In this document: positions 46,037 through 57,728 of the stretch, in pieces
How positions within the stretch are numbered: position 1 is the first letter of the stretch
How the letters are laid out: every line of letters starts with the position of its first letter
DNA from: Elymus sibiricus
Taxonomy: Eukaryota > Streptophyta > Magnoliopsida > Poales > Poaceae
Assembly: GCA_039707655.1 (NCBI GenBank)
Contig: CM077674.1
Location: 239,741,904 to 239,805,903, forward strand
DNA: 64,000 nt
Direction of reading: 5' to 3'
Translations under genes and position numbers: made by a program
The notes under the pieces: generated by a model
Databases searched by the model: none
What the model was told of the DNA's origin: nothing
The model's input: only the letters and a program-made list of their open reading frames with translations

Positions 46037-47340
46037 TGCGCTAGCTTTTGTGAATGCACACTGATCAGCCCTCTTGACAGCCTCAAAACAGCAACTAAAC
46101 AAAGTCTAACTTAGCTGAAATTAATTTTTGTTGATAATACACATGACAAGCTCCAACTTACTCCATTGGACCAAACTCAGATAATGCATGGATAAATTCC
46201 GATGAAAATGACAAAATGCTATGTTCTGTTAGTGGACAGACAATTATCCAGTTTCTGGAATTAACAATGAGTGGCACTTTTCAAGCAAAGTTTTGGTTAA
46301 GAAAATGAACTCTACCAGTGATGCAAATGATACCATCTTGTAGATCACAGAAAATTGATCAAGATTGGTAAAGGGCACTAACCCATAGGATGAATAGAGT
46401 AATAGCTACAAGCTCTGGAAAACAGCTAAATATTGTTAAAACCTGAGGACTTAGCAGATTTTCAGTGATTTTAGAAAATCATTTAAACTTCGGAAAATCA
46501 TAGAAAAATAACGGTAGCTCGGATCCAGAAACTTTCTACATGAAAGTTGATCAGAACAATCCCACGAGTCTAACCATGTCATCTGTTGTCATGCCGGGAC
46601 CCTCTGCGTAGGAGAACCTGTAACTTTTGGCCTGTTTTTGGCAAATGAATAGTACAGCTTTACCGGATAATAAATCCAACATAAATCCTAAAATAATTAG
46701 AATGGTTTAGAGATGCTTTTAGGCAATCCTGCACTGCAACCTAGCTGTCACCTACCTCTAACTACCCGAAAATGCAACCGCCCCTCTTCGGTCATCTGTC
46801 CGACAGTTGTCCGGAACCGGGAATACTTCCCGGATGGGTTCCCCCTTCATCGTTATCTGTAGCACTGCGTTAGATCACCCCTAGCGTAGCTATTTGCGTT
46901 GTCATGCTTTGTGATTGCTTTTGTTGCTGTGTATTTATTTGTTTCCTCCCCCTCTTCTCCTCGATAGACGCTGAGAGCGCTGATGATTCGGTGGACGACT
47001 ACTTCACCGTAGAAGAACCATTTCTGTCTGCATAGCAACCAGGCAAGCAAAACCCCCTTGATCATTTCGATATCGCCTATTCCATTCTCTCTTATGCTTG
47101 CATTAGAAATTGCTGCTGTTACTGTTTATCCTATTCTGCTGCATAGCCTGTTTATTGTAACCTGCTATTGATACTTGCCTGTTATCCTAGACTGCTTAGT
47201 ATAGGTTGGTCGGTGAACCATTTGTGGCCCCTCTTTTGTTCTAGTTGCCCCGCTATAGTTCTGTGACCCGATCGATGAGATCGACGGGCTGAGTCCAGCA
47301 CACCACCGACACACCCCTCCTAGTTGCCCGGCTTCGTCGA

Positions 47341-47627
47341 GATAACACTGAGTGACGAGGGTGATACCTCTTAACTCACTATGGTTGATATCTCCGTAAC
47401 GTGACTAGTCGGATGTGGCTTATTGAGGGTGATTCCTCTTACTTCACCTCCGACGATAGCCAGTCGGATATGAGTTATCGAGGGTGATTCCTCCAACTCT
47501 ACCTCCGATGAAACGATGTCGGCAACACCTCAGGGTGAACTCTTCGAGGGTGATTCCTCCGAGTTCTCCTTGACGATTGCATCGAGTAGAAATCCAACGA
47601 GGGTGATTCCTCGGATTTCTGCTTGAT
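47341..47627 (+). repeat. Array of five stem-loops, 5' LTR copy
   Basis: Five units share GAGG-GTGATW-CCTC, a 4-bp stem with a six-base loop at 47361, 47429, 47484, 47550 and 47603. Each has different outer arms that are complementary to each other. Unit 5 has arms of 15 bases at 47581-47595 and 47613-47627, pairing at 13 Watson-Crick and 2 G-U positions, with a bulge AAC. Unit 4 pairs GAACTC with GAGTTC (bulge TTC), unit 3 GAGTT with AACTC (bulge ATC), unit 2 GTCGGATGTG with CACCTCCGAC (9 of 10), unit 1 TGAGT with ACTCA (bulge GAC). Confidence 0.85.
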
Positions 47628-49095
47628 GTGATAACCACACAGTTACTATACATTACTACTGTTACTATACAACTGCTACTGAATTAAGACGGGTCGACCC
47701 TGAGGGGTACCCGCGCGAGCCTATGAGGCGAGTGAAGTGGAGTCGGGTTGACCCGGAGGGTGCCCGCGAGATTTCCACGAGGCGCGGCCGGGCATTCTTA
47801 GCCTTTGTCGCAAGTCCTCGAGACGGGGCGACGGGACCACATTATCGTGAGCACTGATCGTCACCGCGAGCTCCTAAGGCTTTACCGGGTTTGGGTATGT
47901 ATCTGAGTAGGCCTCTGGCCTTTTACGCGCTAACCAGCACGCGGGTGTGAGTGGGTGCTCGGCGTCGTGGTATCAGCCGAAAGCTCTGTCAGACGTCCAG
48001 TTCAGCATTGCGGCACGGCAGGATCGGCGCCATCCATGAGAGAGGTGGTGCCTGGATCTAACCATGTGCGTAACGACCCGGAGTGCAAAGGGGGATGGGC
48101 CCAAGAACCCTACGCGCTTAGGATGTAGACCGGCGGGGACCTCTCTGCTGAGCTCTAGGTGGGGCTACGACGTGTCGATCACCCGAGGCCGGACATCACC
48201 AGGAACAAGGGTGTGCGGCCGGAGGGATCGAGCGTGTTGGGTAATGTGGTGCACCCCTGCAGGGAAGTATATCTAGTCGACTAGCCGTGTCCACGGTAAC
48301 AGGACGCTCGGATTGTATCCCGACCTATTACTTGGATGTGAGTTGGATATGGATATGATGGCTTTGAGAGGAGTATGTTGGATATGAGATGATACATGAT
48401 ACTACTACTGCATTTATATACTGTTACCGCAGGACTGGAGGGACAGGCGGTACCGCCCAGTAGAGGTGGACCTGAGTTCCCGACAGTCCTGTTACTGCAA
48501 GATGCTGAAGATGCTAGTCTTCGATAGGACTAGGCCTTTCTCTCTATTCTGGCATTCTGCAGTCCAGTCCACATATACAGCTTTCCTTTGATAATGATGC
48601 ATACTTAGAATAGATCTGATGTAAGTCTTGCGAGTACTTTGGATGAGTACTCACGGTTGCTTTGCTTCCCTTTTCCCCATACCCGATTGCTGCGACCAGT
48701 TGGTGGAGCCCAGAAGACAGCTGCCCCGCCGACGACGACTACTACGAGGGTGGCTTCTGCTACGAGTTAGATGACGGCCAGGAGTAGGTTCGGAGGGTCC
48801 CAGGCAGGAGGCCTGCGCCTTTTCGATCGTAGCTTTTGTTTTGCCCCGCCTTCTTAAGGCTTTTCTGTTTTATGTTTAAGTCTGTACTCAGACTCTGATG
48901 CTTCCGCTGATGCTTGTATAACTTTCAAGCTTATGTATTCGAGCCTTCGAGGCCCTGGCTTGTAATATAAAGCTTGTATGAATTATTTTATTTATGTAGA
49001 GTTGTGTTGTGATATCTTCAAAGTGAGTCCTTAGGCTTGATCGTGTACATTTGAGTGTATGGTTAGTACACGATTGAGCCGGGGGCGTCACAAGT

Positions 49096-49107
49096 TGGTA
49101 TCAGAGC
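49096..49107 (+). other. Primer binding site, initiator tRNA-Met
   Basis: TGGTATCAGAGC, three bases after the 5' LTR. Confidence 0.93.
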
Positions 49108-50807
49108 CGACTGCCTGTAGGAACCCCTCTTTCCAACTCCTTGGCCGAAGTTGAGTCTAGTCCTTGAAAACTGTTTTACTAACATGGCTGTGTGGCTTAC
49201 GGGCCCACGTCGCCAATGGGTGGTATTAGGATCTTTTATTCCTCACCTTTACTCTGGGACTCTGATCTCTCTTCTATTCGGGTTAAAGACTTTGCTAACT
49301 CTAACATTAGGTTCTCGTAACCGTTTCCTCCCGGAGAGCCCCTCCTTCCAGATGATCGCCTGCTTCACTAGAAGATTCTGAAGATACTCGTCGATGTTTC
49401 CAAGACCCTTGTGCCCACTGCTTTTGCAGTTCCCTACCACCGATGAATCCCCGTGGATAACTACACGTCCTTGCCGTTGGTACCTTCATTCCCAATTGTT
49501 CTTGCATTTACAAGATACCCCGAAATACTCTCCGTTGTTCCAAGAATCCTTTGTGCTTACTGTCTTGCAGCTTCTTTTCGCACTACGGATAATTCCTTAC
49601 ACTTTCCGGGGATCCGTTCATGCCCAGTTGTTCATATGTTTCCCAAAATACTTTGAAATACTATCTGATCTCCCGGGAATCCTCTGCAGCCTATTGTTTC
49701 TGATCTTCCTTACGTGCTTGCATTATGGTTAAATCCATATGTCTCGCAATAATCCTTGAGTTCGTCCTTCCGGCTCAGACATCATTTTCGACAGGAGTTG
49801 GTTCTTGGCCAATCAAGTTGTAATTGATTGCCCGTCTAATTCTAATCCATGTTGAGAAACACCATCCTTGCCCCTCGATCATTTGTGTTATCCTCTTCAA
49901 ACATTCTTGACTTTCTACCAACACAAACTTGGTTATGTTTTGGTTATACCTTACAATCCTTGATACTCATGGAATTGTTCCTTAGTATCCCTTGTGATCT
50001 TCAGACCCAACCTTTACTAGAAACACTATATCATTGCTACCTCGAAGTATGACTGTGGTACTCCGAGTATCAACAAGAACATTGGAAGCGCAATGCTGAA
50101 TGATTCTTGATCTATTACCCAAACACCGATGTATGGGTAAACGTCACTACTTCCTCGCTCGTTATCCAAATGATTTTGTATCTGCCGTCCTGTCATGGAT
50201 AACCTACTCTGCTTATCCTTGGGAAGGATATATACCTTATACTAGGGTATATTCACATTTTCCTTTCCATTGGTCTGTTTGATCTGATAAACATAGTTTC
50301 CTTTCCATTCGTCTGTTTAACCTTTCTTGTCATCTATATGATCTAAGCAGTAATAATTCTCTGCTTATGAGAACACCTCGGTGTACAACTCTGTCAGGAA
50401 GACCTTGCAACTATTGCTGATGACATTCCGGTAACCGCCGGTGGACGAGAACTTTGCCTATTGGTCCGCCTCGTCATAACGAGCAGGAAAATGGTTCTCT
50501 TCGTTCCCCGCCCTTGGTACCGATGTTGTTGTCGACATAGCTGACAAGCTATCCTCTGACAGGCTTTGCTATCGTGACCGTGCAAGATGTCACCGCTCTT
50601 CCTACTTTTAATCCACACTCACCACAGTTCCATAGGATCGAAACCTGACTCTGCTGTGCAACCCTGATTCCGAAGTATCCTTTGCACAGGGCTTCGTATG
50701 GTATCACAACCCACATCCCCTGAGTTGATCCTCGGATAACCACCCCTGCAAGTTCCGTTCTCCTGAAGTTTCCCCTTACTCCACCTCTTAAATCTCGGGA
50801 CGAGATT

Positions 50808-50826
50808 TCTTGTAGTGGAGGAGATT
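50808..50826 (+). other. Polypurine-like tract of the young element
   Basis: TAGTGGAGGAGATT directly before the TG of the 3' LTR at 50827. Confidence 0.75.
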
Positions 50827-53800
50827 TGTAACATCCCCGGCATCACACTACAGTAATCCTCCACTAATAGTACCCATGTCATCGTGATCACTAAGCTAAT
50901 ATGCCACTTGTCCAAAATCATAGACAAATTCCCATTTGAAATGCATGTCAAATAATTACTTCATCTGTCATGCAATCAAAATAGTTCATTATTTGGCAGA
51001 TATTCTCTAAATATTTGTCATGTTGAAACCAACATTTTTGGAATTCCCAAATTGCCCCTGGAAATTATTTCAGTGGTCCAGTAGCATTTATTTTGGTCCT
51101 TCCTTTTTCTAAAAATGCTTAAACATTTCCAAGTGCCCTGAAACTTTTTGTGCAGCACCACAATGTTATGCTGGATTTTTATGACAATTTTCCCTCTTAG
51201 CAAAACTCATTTGATAGCTCAAATAAAATGCAAACAGGAGCTATTTCTTTTATCAGAAAAGGAAAAGGAAAGACCTCCTGTGCACTCACGGCCCGCTAGC
51301 TACAGTACCCTGGCCACCACAGCCCAGCCCAACTCACCTGCTCCTCCCCCCGTGTCGTCGCCTCCGCATCCGGCGCGCGTACGACGCCGCTCGCCGCCTG
51401 CCACGGCGATGGAGCAGGTGGGTCGAGGAGATAAGGCGGCCCCGTCCATCTCCTCTGGTCGCTATCGCCCTCACTCCCCTCTCCCCCTCTCACGCGCTCG
51501 CTCGCTCCCTCCGTTTCCTCTCTGCTCAGGCGCGGCCGATGTCGCGCGCCAGTCAGATCCGCGGCCACCGGCGCCGCTCCGACCCCTCCTGCTGTCCAGG
51601 AGAGACGCCGTCGTCCGCCCGTTCTCCTGGAGCCATCAGGTGGAGCCAGGAACCCCCGCTGACGCCGAACGACGCCGCCCTCTCCCGCCTCTGTCTCCGG
51701 CGACCGGCGCCGCCTCCGTCGACTCGCTGCGCTACTAAGCTTTCGACGGCTTTACGTAGCCGCTCGGTGAGCCTCACCTTCCCCTGCCTTCTCTCCCAAG
51801 CCGCCGTGGTCTCTCTAGCAAGCTCGCCGCATCACCGCGCCATGGCCGTACTCTGCTCGCCGCCGCGGCTCGTGCCGTCGGCGCCACGGTCCGCCCCCGC
51901 CCGCGAAACCTCCGTGAATGGATGCGCGCGAGCTAGGGGAACCCGCTGGTGCCCTCCGTTAGACCCACCGCCGCCCGTAGCTCCGCTCCGGCGATGCTCT
52001 CGCCGCGTAGCGCTGCTGCTGAAACTGCTGCTGCCGCGCTACAGTAACATTCAGTTACTGTAGCGTGCGCTAGCTTTTGTGAATGCACACTGATCAGCCC
52101 TCTTGACAGCCTCAAAACAGCAACTAAACAAAGTCTAACTTAGCTGAAATTAATTTTTGTCGATAATACACATGACAAGCTCCAACTTACTCCATTGGAC
52201 CAAACTCAGATAATGCATGGATAAATTCCGATGAAAATGACAAAATGCTATGTTCTGTTAGTGGACAGACAATTATCCAGTTTCTGGAATTAACAATGAG
52301 TGGCACTTTTCAAGCAAAGTTTTGGTTAAGAAAATGAACTCTACCAGTGATGCAAATGATACCATCTTGTAGATCACAGAAAATTGATCAAGATTGGTAA
52401 AGGGCACTAACCCATAGGATGAATAGAGTAATAGCTACAAGCTCTGGAAAACAGCTAAATATTGTTAAAACCTGAGGACTTAGCAGATTTTCAGTGATTT
52501 TAGAAAATCATTTAAACTTCGGAAAATCATAGAAAAATAACGGTAGCTCGGATCCAGAAACTTTCTACATGAAAGTTGATCAGAACAATCCCACGAGTCT
52601 AACCATGTCATCTGTTGTCATGCCGGGACCCTCTGCGTAGGAGAACCTGTAACTTTTGGCCTGTTTTTGGCAAATGAATAGTACACCTTTACCGGATAAT
52701 AAATCCAACATAAATCCTAAAATAATTAGAATGGTTTAGAGATGCTTTTAGGCAATCCTGCACTGCAACCTAGCTGTCACCTACCTCTAACTACCCGAAA
52801 ATGCAACCGCCCCTCTTCGGTCATCTGTCCGACAGTTGTCCGGAACCGGGAATACTTCCCGGATGGGTTCCCCCTTCATCGTTATCTGTAGCACTGCGTT
52901 AGATCACCCCTAGCGTAGCTATTTGCGTTGTCATGCTTTGTGATTGCTTTTGTTGCTGTGTATTTATTTGTTTCCTCCCCCTCTTCTCCTCGATAGACGC
53001 TGAGAGCGCTGATGATTCGGTGGACGACTACTTCACCGTAGAAGAACCATTTCTGTCTGCATAGCAACCAGGCAAGCAAAACCCCCTTGATCATTTCGAT
53101 ATCGCCTATTCCATTCTCTCTTATGCTTGCATTAGAAATTGCTGCTGTTACTGTTTATCCTATTCTGCTGCATAGCCTGTTTATTGTAACCTGCTATTGA
53201 TACTTGCCTGTTATCCTAGACTGCTTAGTATAGGTTGGTCGGTGAACCATTTGTGGCCCCTCTTTTGTTCTAGTTGCCCCGCTATAGTTCTGTGACCCGA
53301 TCGATGAGATCGACGAGCTGAGTCCAGCACACCACCGACACACCCCTCCTAGTTGCCCGGCTTCGTCGAGATAACACTGAGTGACGAGGGTGATACCTCT
53401 TAACTCACTATGGTTGATATCTCCGTAACGTGACTAGTCGGATGTGGCTTATTGAGGGTGATTCCTCTTACTTCACCTCCGACGATAGCCAGTCGGATAT
53501 GAGTTATCGAGGGTGATTCCTCCAACTCTACCTCCGATGAAACGATGTCGGCAACACCTCAGGGTGAACTCTTCGAGGGTGATTCCTCCAAGTTCTCCTT
53601 GACGATTGCATCGAGTAGAAATCCAACGAGGGTGATTCCTCGGATTTCTGCTTGATGTGATAACCACACAGTTACTATACATTACTACTGTTACTATACA
53701 ACTGCTACTGAATTAAGACGGGTCGACCCTGAGGGGTACCCGCGCGAGCCTATGAGGCGAGTGAAGTGGAGTCCGGTTGACCCGGAGGGTGCCCGCGAGA

Positions 53801-55121
53801 TTTCCACGAGGCGCGGCCGGGCATTCTTAGCCTTTGTCGCAAGTCCTCGAGACGGGGCGACGGGACCACATTATCGTGAGCACTGATCGTCACCGCGAGC
53901 TCCTAAGGCTTTACCGGGTTTGGGTATGTATCTGAGTAGGCCTCTGGCCTTTTACGCGCTAACCAGCACGCGGGTGTGAGTGGGTGCTCGGCGTCGTGGT
54001 ATCAGCCGAAAGCTCTGTCAGACGTCCAGTTCAGCATTGCGGCACGGCAGGATCGGCGCCATCCATGAGAGAGGTGGTGCCTAGATCTAACCATGTGCGC
54101 AACGACCCGGAGTGCAAAGGGGGGTGGGCCCAAGAACCCTGCGCGCTTAGGATGTAGACCGGCGGGGACCTCTCTGCTGAGCTCTAGGTGGGGCTACGAC
54201 GTGTCGATCACCCGAGGCCGGACATCACCAGGAACAAGGGTGTGCGGCCGGAGGGATCGAGCGCGTTGGGTAATGTGGTGCACCCCTGCAGGGAAGTATA
54301 TCTAGTCGACTAGCCGTGTCCACGGTAACAGGACGCTCGGATTGTATCCCGACCTATTACTTGGATGTGAGTTGGATATGGATATGATGGCTTTGAGAGG
54401 AGTATGTTGGATATGAGATGATACATGATACTACTACTGCATTTATATACTGTTACCGCAGGACTGGAGGGACAGGCGGTACCGCCCAGTAGAGGTGGAC
54501 CTGAGTTCCCGACAGTCCTGTTACTGCAAGATGCTGAAGATGCCAGTCTTCGATAGGACTAGGCCTTTCTCTCTATTCTGGCATTCTGCAGTCCAGTCCA
54601 CATATACAGCTTTCCTTTGATAATGATGCATACTTAGAATAGATCTGATGTAAGTCTTGCGAGTACTTTGGATGAGTACTCACGGTTGCTTTGCTTCCCT
54701 TTTCCCCATACCCGATTGCTGCGACCAGTTGGTGGAGCCCAGAAGACAGCTGCCCCGCCGACGACGACTACTACGAGGGTGGCTTCTGCTACGAGTTAGA
54801 TGACGGCCAGGAGTAGGTTCGGAGGGTCCCAGGCAGGAGGCCTGCGCCTTTTCGATCGTAGCTTTTGTTTTGCCCCGCCTTCTTAAGGCTTTTCTGTTTT
54901 ATGTTTAAGTCTGTACTCAGACTCTGATGCTTCCGCTGATGCTTGTATAACTTTCAAGCTTATGTATTCGAGCCTTCGAGGCCCTGGCTTGTAATATAAA
55001 GCTTGTATGAATTATTTTATTTATGTAGAGTTGTGTTGTGATATCTTCAAAGTGAGTCCTTAGGCTTGATCGTGTACATTTGAGTGTATGGTTAGTACAC
55101 GATTGAGCCGGGGGCGTCACA
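50827..55121 (+). repeat. 3' LTR of the young element
   Basis: Nearly identical to 44833-49092. It carries 35 extra bases at about 51273-51307 (CCTCCTGTGCACTCACGGCC and on) that the 5' copy has lost. The hairpin array copy is at 53370-53656, with one substitution that breaks a pair in unit 4. Confidence 0.95.
53370..53656 (+). repeat. Array of five stem-loops, 3' LTR copy
   Basis: Same array as 47341-47627, shifted by 6029 bases. The unit-4 3' arm reads AAGTTC instead of GAGTTC. Confidence 0.85.
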
Positions 55122-55126
55122 CCCAA
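55122..55126. repeat. Target-site duplication CCCAA (right)
   Basis: Identical to 44828-44832. Confidence 0.95.
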
Positions 55127-55536
55127 TGAGGAGCTTGCCGGGGACCATCAGGCGGACCCACGGACTCTGAGGAGTAGGCCGAGGAAGATGTCACCACGCC
55201 ACTCGAGGAGGAGTCGGCGGCCCTGCCCCCGCATAGGAAGAAGAAAGTCCTCCGCAGGCTATCCGAGGAAAGGGTGACTCCTGCTTTGCCTCCAGGAAGT
55301 GCTCCCTTCATGCACAAGTCCACTTCCAAGAAGGGCGAGAAGCAGGTGATCCGCCCACTAGGAATTCATCACCCCCATGTCCATTGGCCATCAGTCCGGC
55401 AGGAGACTGCCGAGGATGCGGCATCTTCATGCCGGCCCAAGGTGCCATCGCCGGTCCTTAAGAGGGCCAGGGAGTCACCCCCACCAGTGAGGTACAACTT
55501 TGCAGCTGCCTTGAACTTTGAGGACGATATCGAGGA

Positions 55537-55614
55537 GTAAGTATAGTTGCTCATTGTTGTCTGGTACTGATTCGCTTGATTGTAGTCCTGACTATCTTCT
55601 CTGGGTTCTTGCAG
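55537..55614 (+). other. Probable intron 1 of the antisense ORF
   Basis: Donor GA/GTAAGT is a full consensus, and the acceptor TTCTTGCAG/GG follows a pyrimidine-rich tract. At 78 bases it is short but usual for grasses. Splicing removes the TAA that would otherwise end the frame. Confidence 0.6.
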
Positions 55615-56028
55615 GGGGCACGGACAACCTAGTGCAGCGGTCGAAGAGGACCAAAGCTGCGGTCGTCTCTGAGGCGGCGGAGAAAGATGCGTAGGGGGCA
55701 TCAGCTGATGTCATTATGACCAGCCCCCAGCGCAGTTCTTGACGCAAGCCAAAGGTGCAATCCCTGCTAGTGGGTGCTAGCACTGTCGCCCCTCCCCCCG
55801 AACCTGTCGGGGAGATGGGAGTAGTCCGCCAAGGGGAGCCCCGCCCGGAGTTGGACTTGACCCCGGCTACTCCACCAGGCACTATTGCAAAGGGCACCCC
55901 CTCAGCAAGGGCCTCCACCGAAGAGCTCGTCCGCATTGAGGTCCTCCCGACAGGCGATCTTGCCGGTGGTCTGGCGGTGACAACAGAGATTGCCGGGGAA
56001 AGAGCCATCCCCCAACAGGACCCAACGG

Positions 56029-56141
56029 GTAATCCGCTTGCTTCCAAGTGTTTCTTTCTAGTTTTTCTTTAATCAGTTAATCCCGTGGTTTAAAGGAATT
56101 CTTCTTCTTCTCTGATGTTCCTTCCTTGCCTTCTTTTGCAG
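56029..56141 (+). other. Probable intron 2 of the antisense ORF
   Basis: Donor CGG/GTAATC and acceptor TTCTTTTGCAG/AC after a long CT-rich tract. It joins two open stretches of the antisense frame. Confidence 0.55.
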
Positions 56142-57728
56142 ACCCAATCACCCTGGATGAGGAGGATGCTGCGATTGAGGGCATCGAGGATATTGCCAAG
56201 GAGCCGCTGCTACAGCCACCCAGATACTTGTCGACGAGTCCACCACGTCGCCCGCCAAGGAAGTCAGGGAAGCTCCCGGGAAGAAGGAGGTGCTCCCCGA
56301 CAACACGTATGTTTCCGTTGGCATTGATATGGAGATGGGGCCGGTGGGCACCGAAGAGGCGATCCCCGTCCTCCCTCCAATGGCACCAGTCACAGCGTCG
56401 TGATCGAACAAGCTGGCCCTTGTTGTCCCTCAACAAGGGTTGGGAGCCCCCAGATCTTCTGGCGCCCAGGAGCTCGATGTCGAGGAGGAGATCGCTCGGA
56501 TCCTGCTTCCCCTGACCCAGATCACCACTGGCCCTGAGTGCTCTGCAGATAGCCTGAAGGACTTTACCTTCCTGGAGGCCATGTCCATTGGCCTCAAGGA
56601 TGTGCAGGAGCGCTATGGTCAGCGCTAGGATAGGGTGCAAGGAGAGCGGAAAGCCTTGGACCTGGCCCAGGAGAAACTTGGCGAGAAGGCAGAAGAGCTT
56701 CGTACTTGGTACAATCAGCAGTCTGCCATCCTCAGGCGAGAGAACGAGAAGCTCGCCGCTGCCGCTGAGAAGGCAAAGGCTCGTGATGACAAGTTGACGG
56801 AGCGCGAGGCGCGACTCAATGACAAGGAGGAGGATCTTATCGGTCGGGAGACGGCTCTTGCCGCCAAGCTTCAAGCCAAGGATGAGGAGGTCAATAAGCT
56901 CGTTGTGGCGAGGACGCAGGATCTGGAGGAGAAGCATAGGGACCTCACCTAGACCCAAGCTCAGAGCAATGCTGCGCAGCTTAAGGAGGTCACCGACAGG
57001 GATGTCGTGGCCATTTCCGCCAAGGACGAGCTGGACTCGCAGGTGGAGAAGCTCAAGGAGGCCCTTGACGGGAATGGCAAGGAGATCGAGATCTCAAAGA
57101 GGCGGCGTCATAGGCGAGACGTTCCATCGATGAGCTGCAGCAAAAGGTGTCCTCCCAGACCCAAGACCTCACTCGATCCTCTGATATGATCAAGGAATTG
57201 AAATCCTAGCTGGGTGCTCTGGAGAAGAGCCTTAACACCACCAAGGAGAAGGAGACTGCCTTGGTGAAGGAGTTGGTGGAGAAGGAGATTCTCTGAGTTG
57301 AAGCCGACAAGGAGTGCACGCGGCTGCGGAGAGCTCTGGCCGTCTGGACTGACGAGCTCACCAACATCGCCACACGCTTGTCTTCCCAACTCGCTGTCAT
57401 GGACATGAGCAGCTGGGGCTTTTCTGTCAACCAAGACGAGACCGCCAGCGCCAGGCTGACAAAGTTCTTTAATGGCCTCATCGACGCCCTGGAGACATAC
57501 CATGCTGATAGGGATGCTGTAACCGCCAACGAATCCCAGCAATCTAGCTGCGATGTGGTCTACGAAGTGCTCAAGAGGGTAGTGCATCACAACCCTGGCA
57601 TCAGGCTTGTCAGGGCCTTCAGAGCCCTGCTAGCGGACGCCGACATCGCCAACCTCGACAAGCTTATCACCCCAATTGCCGACAAGGTCCTGGAGATCCC
57701 ACGTGAACAAGGCGGCTCTTCGCACTGA

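Larger units (their letters stand above)
44833..49092 (+). repeat. 5' LTR of the young element
   Basis: TGTAACATCCCC...GGGCGTCACA. Compared with the 3' LTR it lacks 35 bp at 45272 (an ACCT/ACCC-flanked deletion). It contains a GC-rich domain (45290-46010), a perfect palindrome (46008-46036), the five-hairpin array (47341-47627) and a polyadenylation-like AATATAAAG near 48963. Long open frames in the GC-rich domain are not supported as genes. Confidence 0.95.
49093..50826 (+). other. Interior of the young element, no coding content
   Basis: 1734 bp with no gag, protease, RT or integrase motif in any frame. The first part (about 49380-49700) shows loose repetition of a unit of about 130 bp, with CAAGAMCCYTTGTGCYYACTG, TTTGCAG or CTTGCAG, and CCCAATTGTTCTTG or CCCAGTTGTTCATA phrases. 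It may carry packaging and priming signals only. Confidence 0.7.
44833..55121 (+). mobile_element. Young non-autonomous LTR element with 4.3-kb LTRs
   Basis: 10.3 kb with a CCCAA duplication. LTRs are 44833-49092 (4260 bp) and 50827-55121 (4295 bp), both TGTAACATCC...GTCACA. The PBS is TGGTATCAGAGC and a purine-rich tract precedes the second LTR. The interior is only 1734 bp and encodes no gag or pol domain. LTRs make up 83 percent of the element. The phrase CTCGGGACGAGATTTCTTGT before the 3' LTR and the PBS context TTGGTATCAGAGCCGACTGC are typical of Gypsy elements of the Tekay/Del type in grasses, so it is probably a large non-autonomous derivative using partner proteins. By eye I count 13 substitutions and one 35-bp indel between the LTRs, so insertion is recent. 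Confidence 0.93.
55127..57728 (+). pseudogene. Tat antisense ORF, part 2 (coiled-coil C-terminus)
   Basis: Continues the antisense protein after the nested insertion. A Lys/Arg/Pro-rich stretch runs to LNFEDDIEE. A probable intron follows at 55537-55614 (GTAAGTATAG...TTCTTGCAG). The next exon ends near QQDPTG, then comes a second probable intron at 56029-56141 (GTAATC...CTTTTGCAG) and PITLDEEDAAIEGIEDIAKE. From 56480 the frame is a long heptad-rich coiled coil (LAQEKLGEKAEELRTWYNQQ; EREARLNDKEEDLIGRETAL) with stops near 56626 and 56950, a frameshift near 57110 and later stops. It ends with a helical domain (ARLTKFFNGLIDALETYH; LKRVVHHNPGIRLVRAFRAL) and a stop at 57726. Such antisense proteins of the Tat group have no known function; the coiled coil suggests oligomer formation. 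Confidence 0.72.

Noticed and set aside
47444..47653. Minus-strand frame across the hairpin array as a small gene
   Set aside because: Frame is short, has no domain and is explained by the repeated hairpin core.
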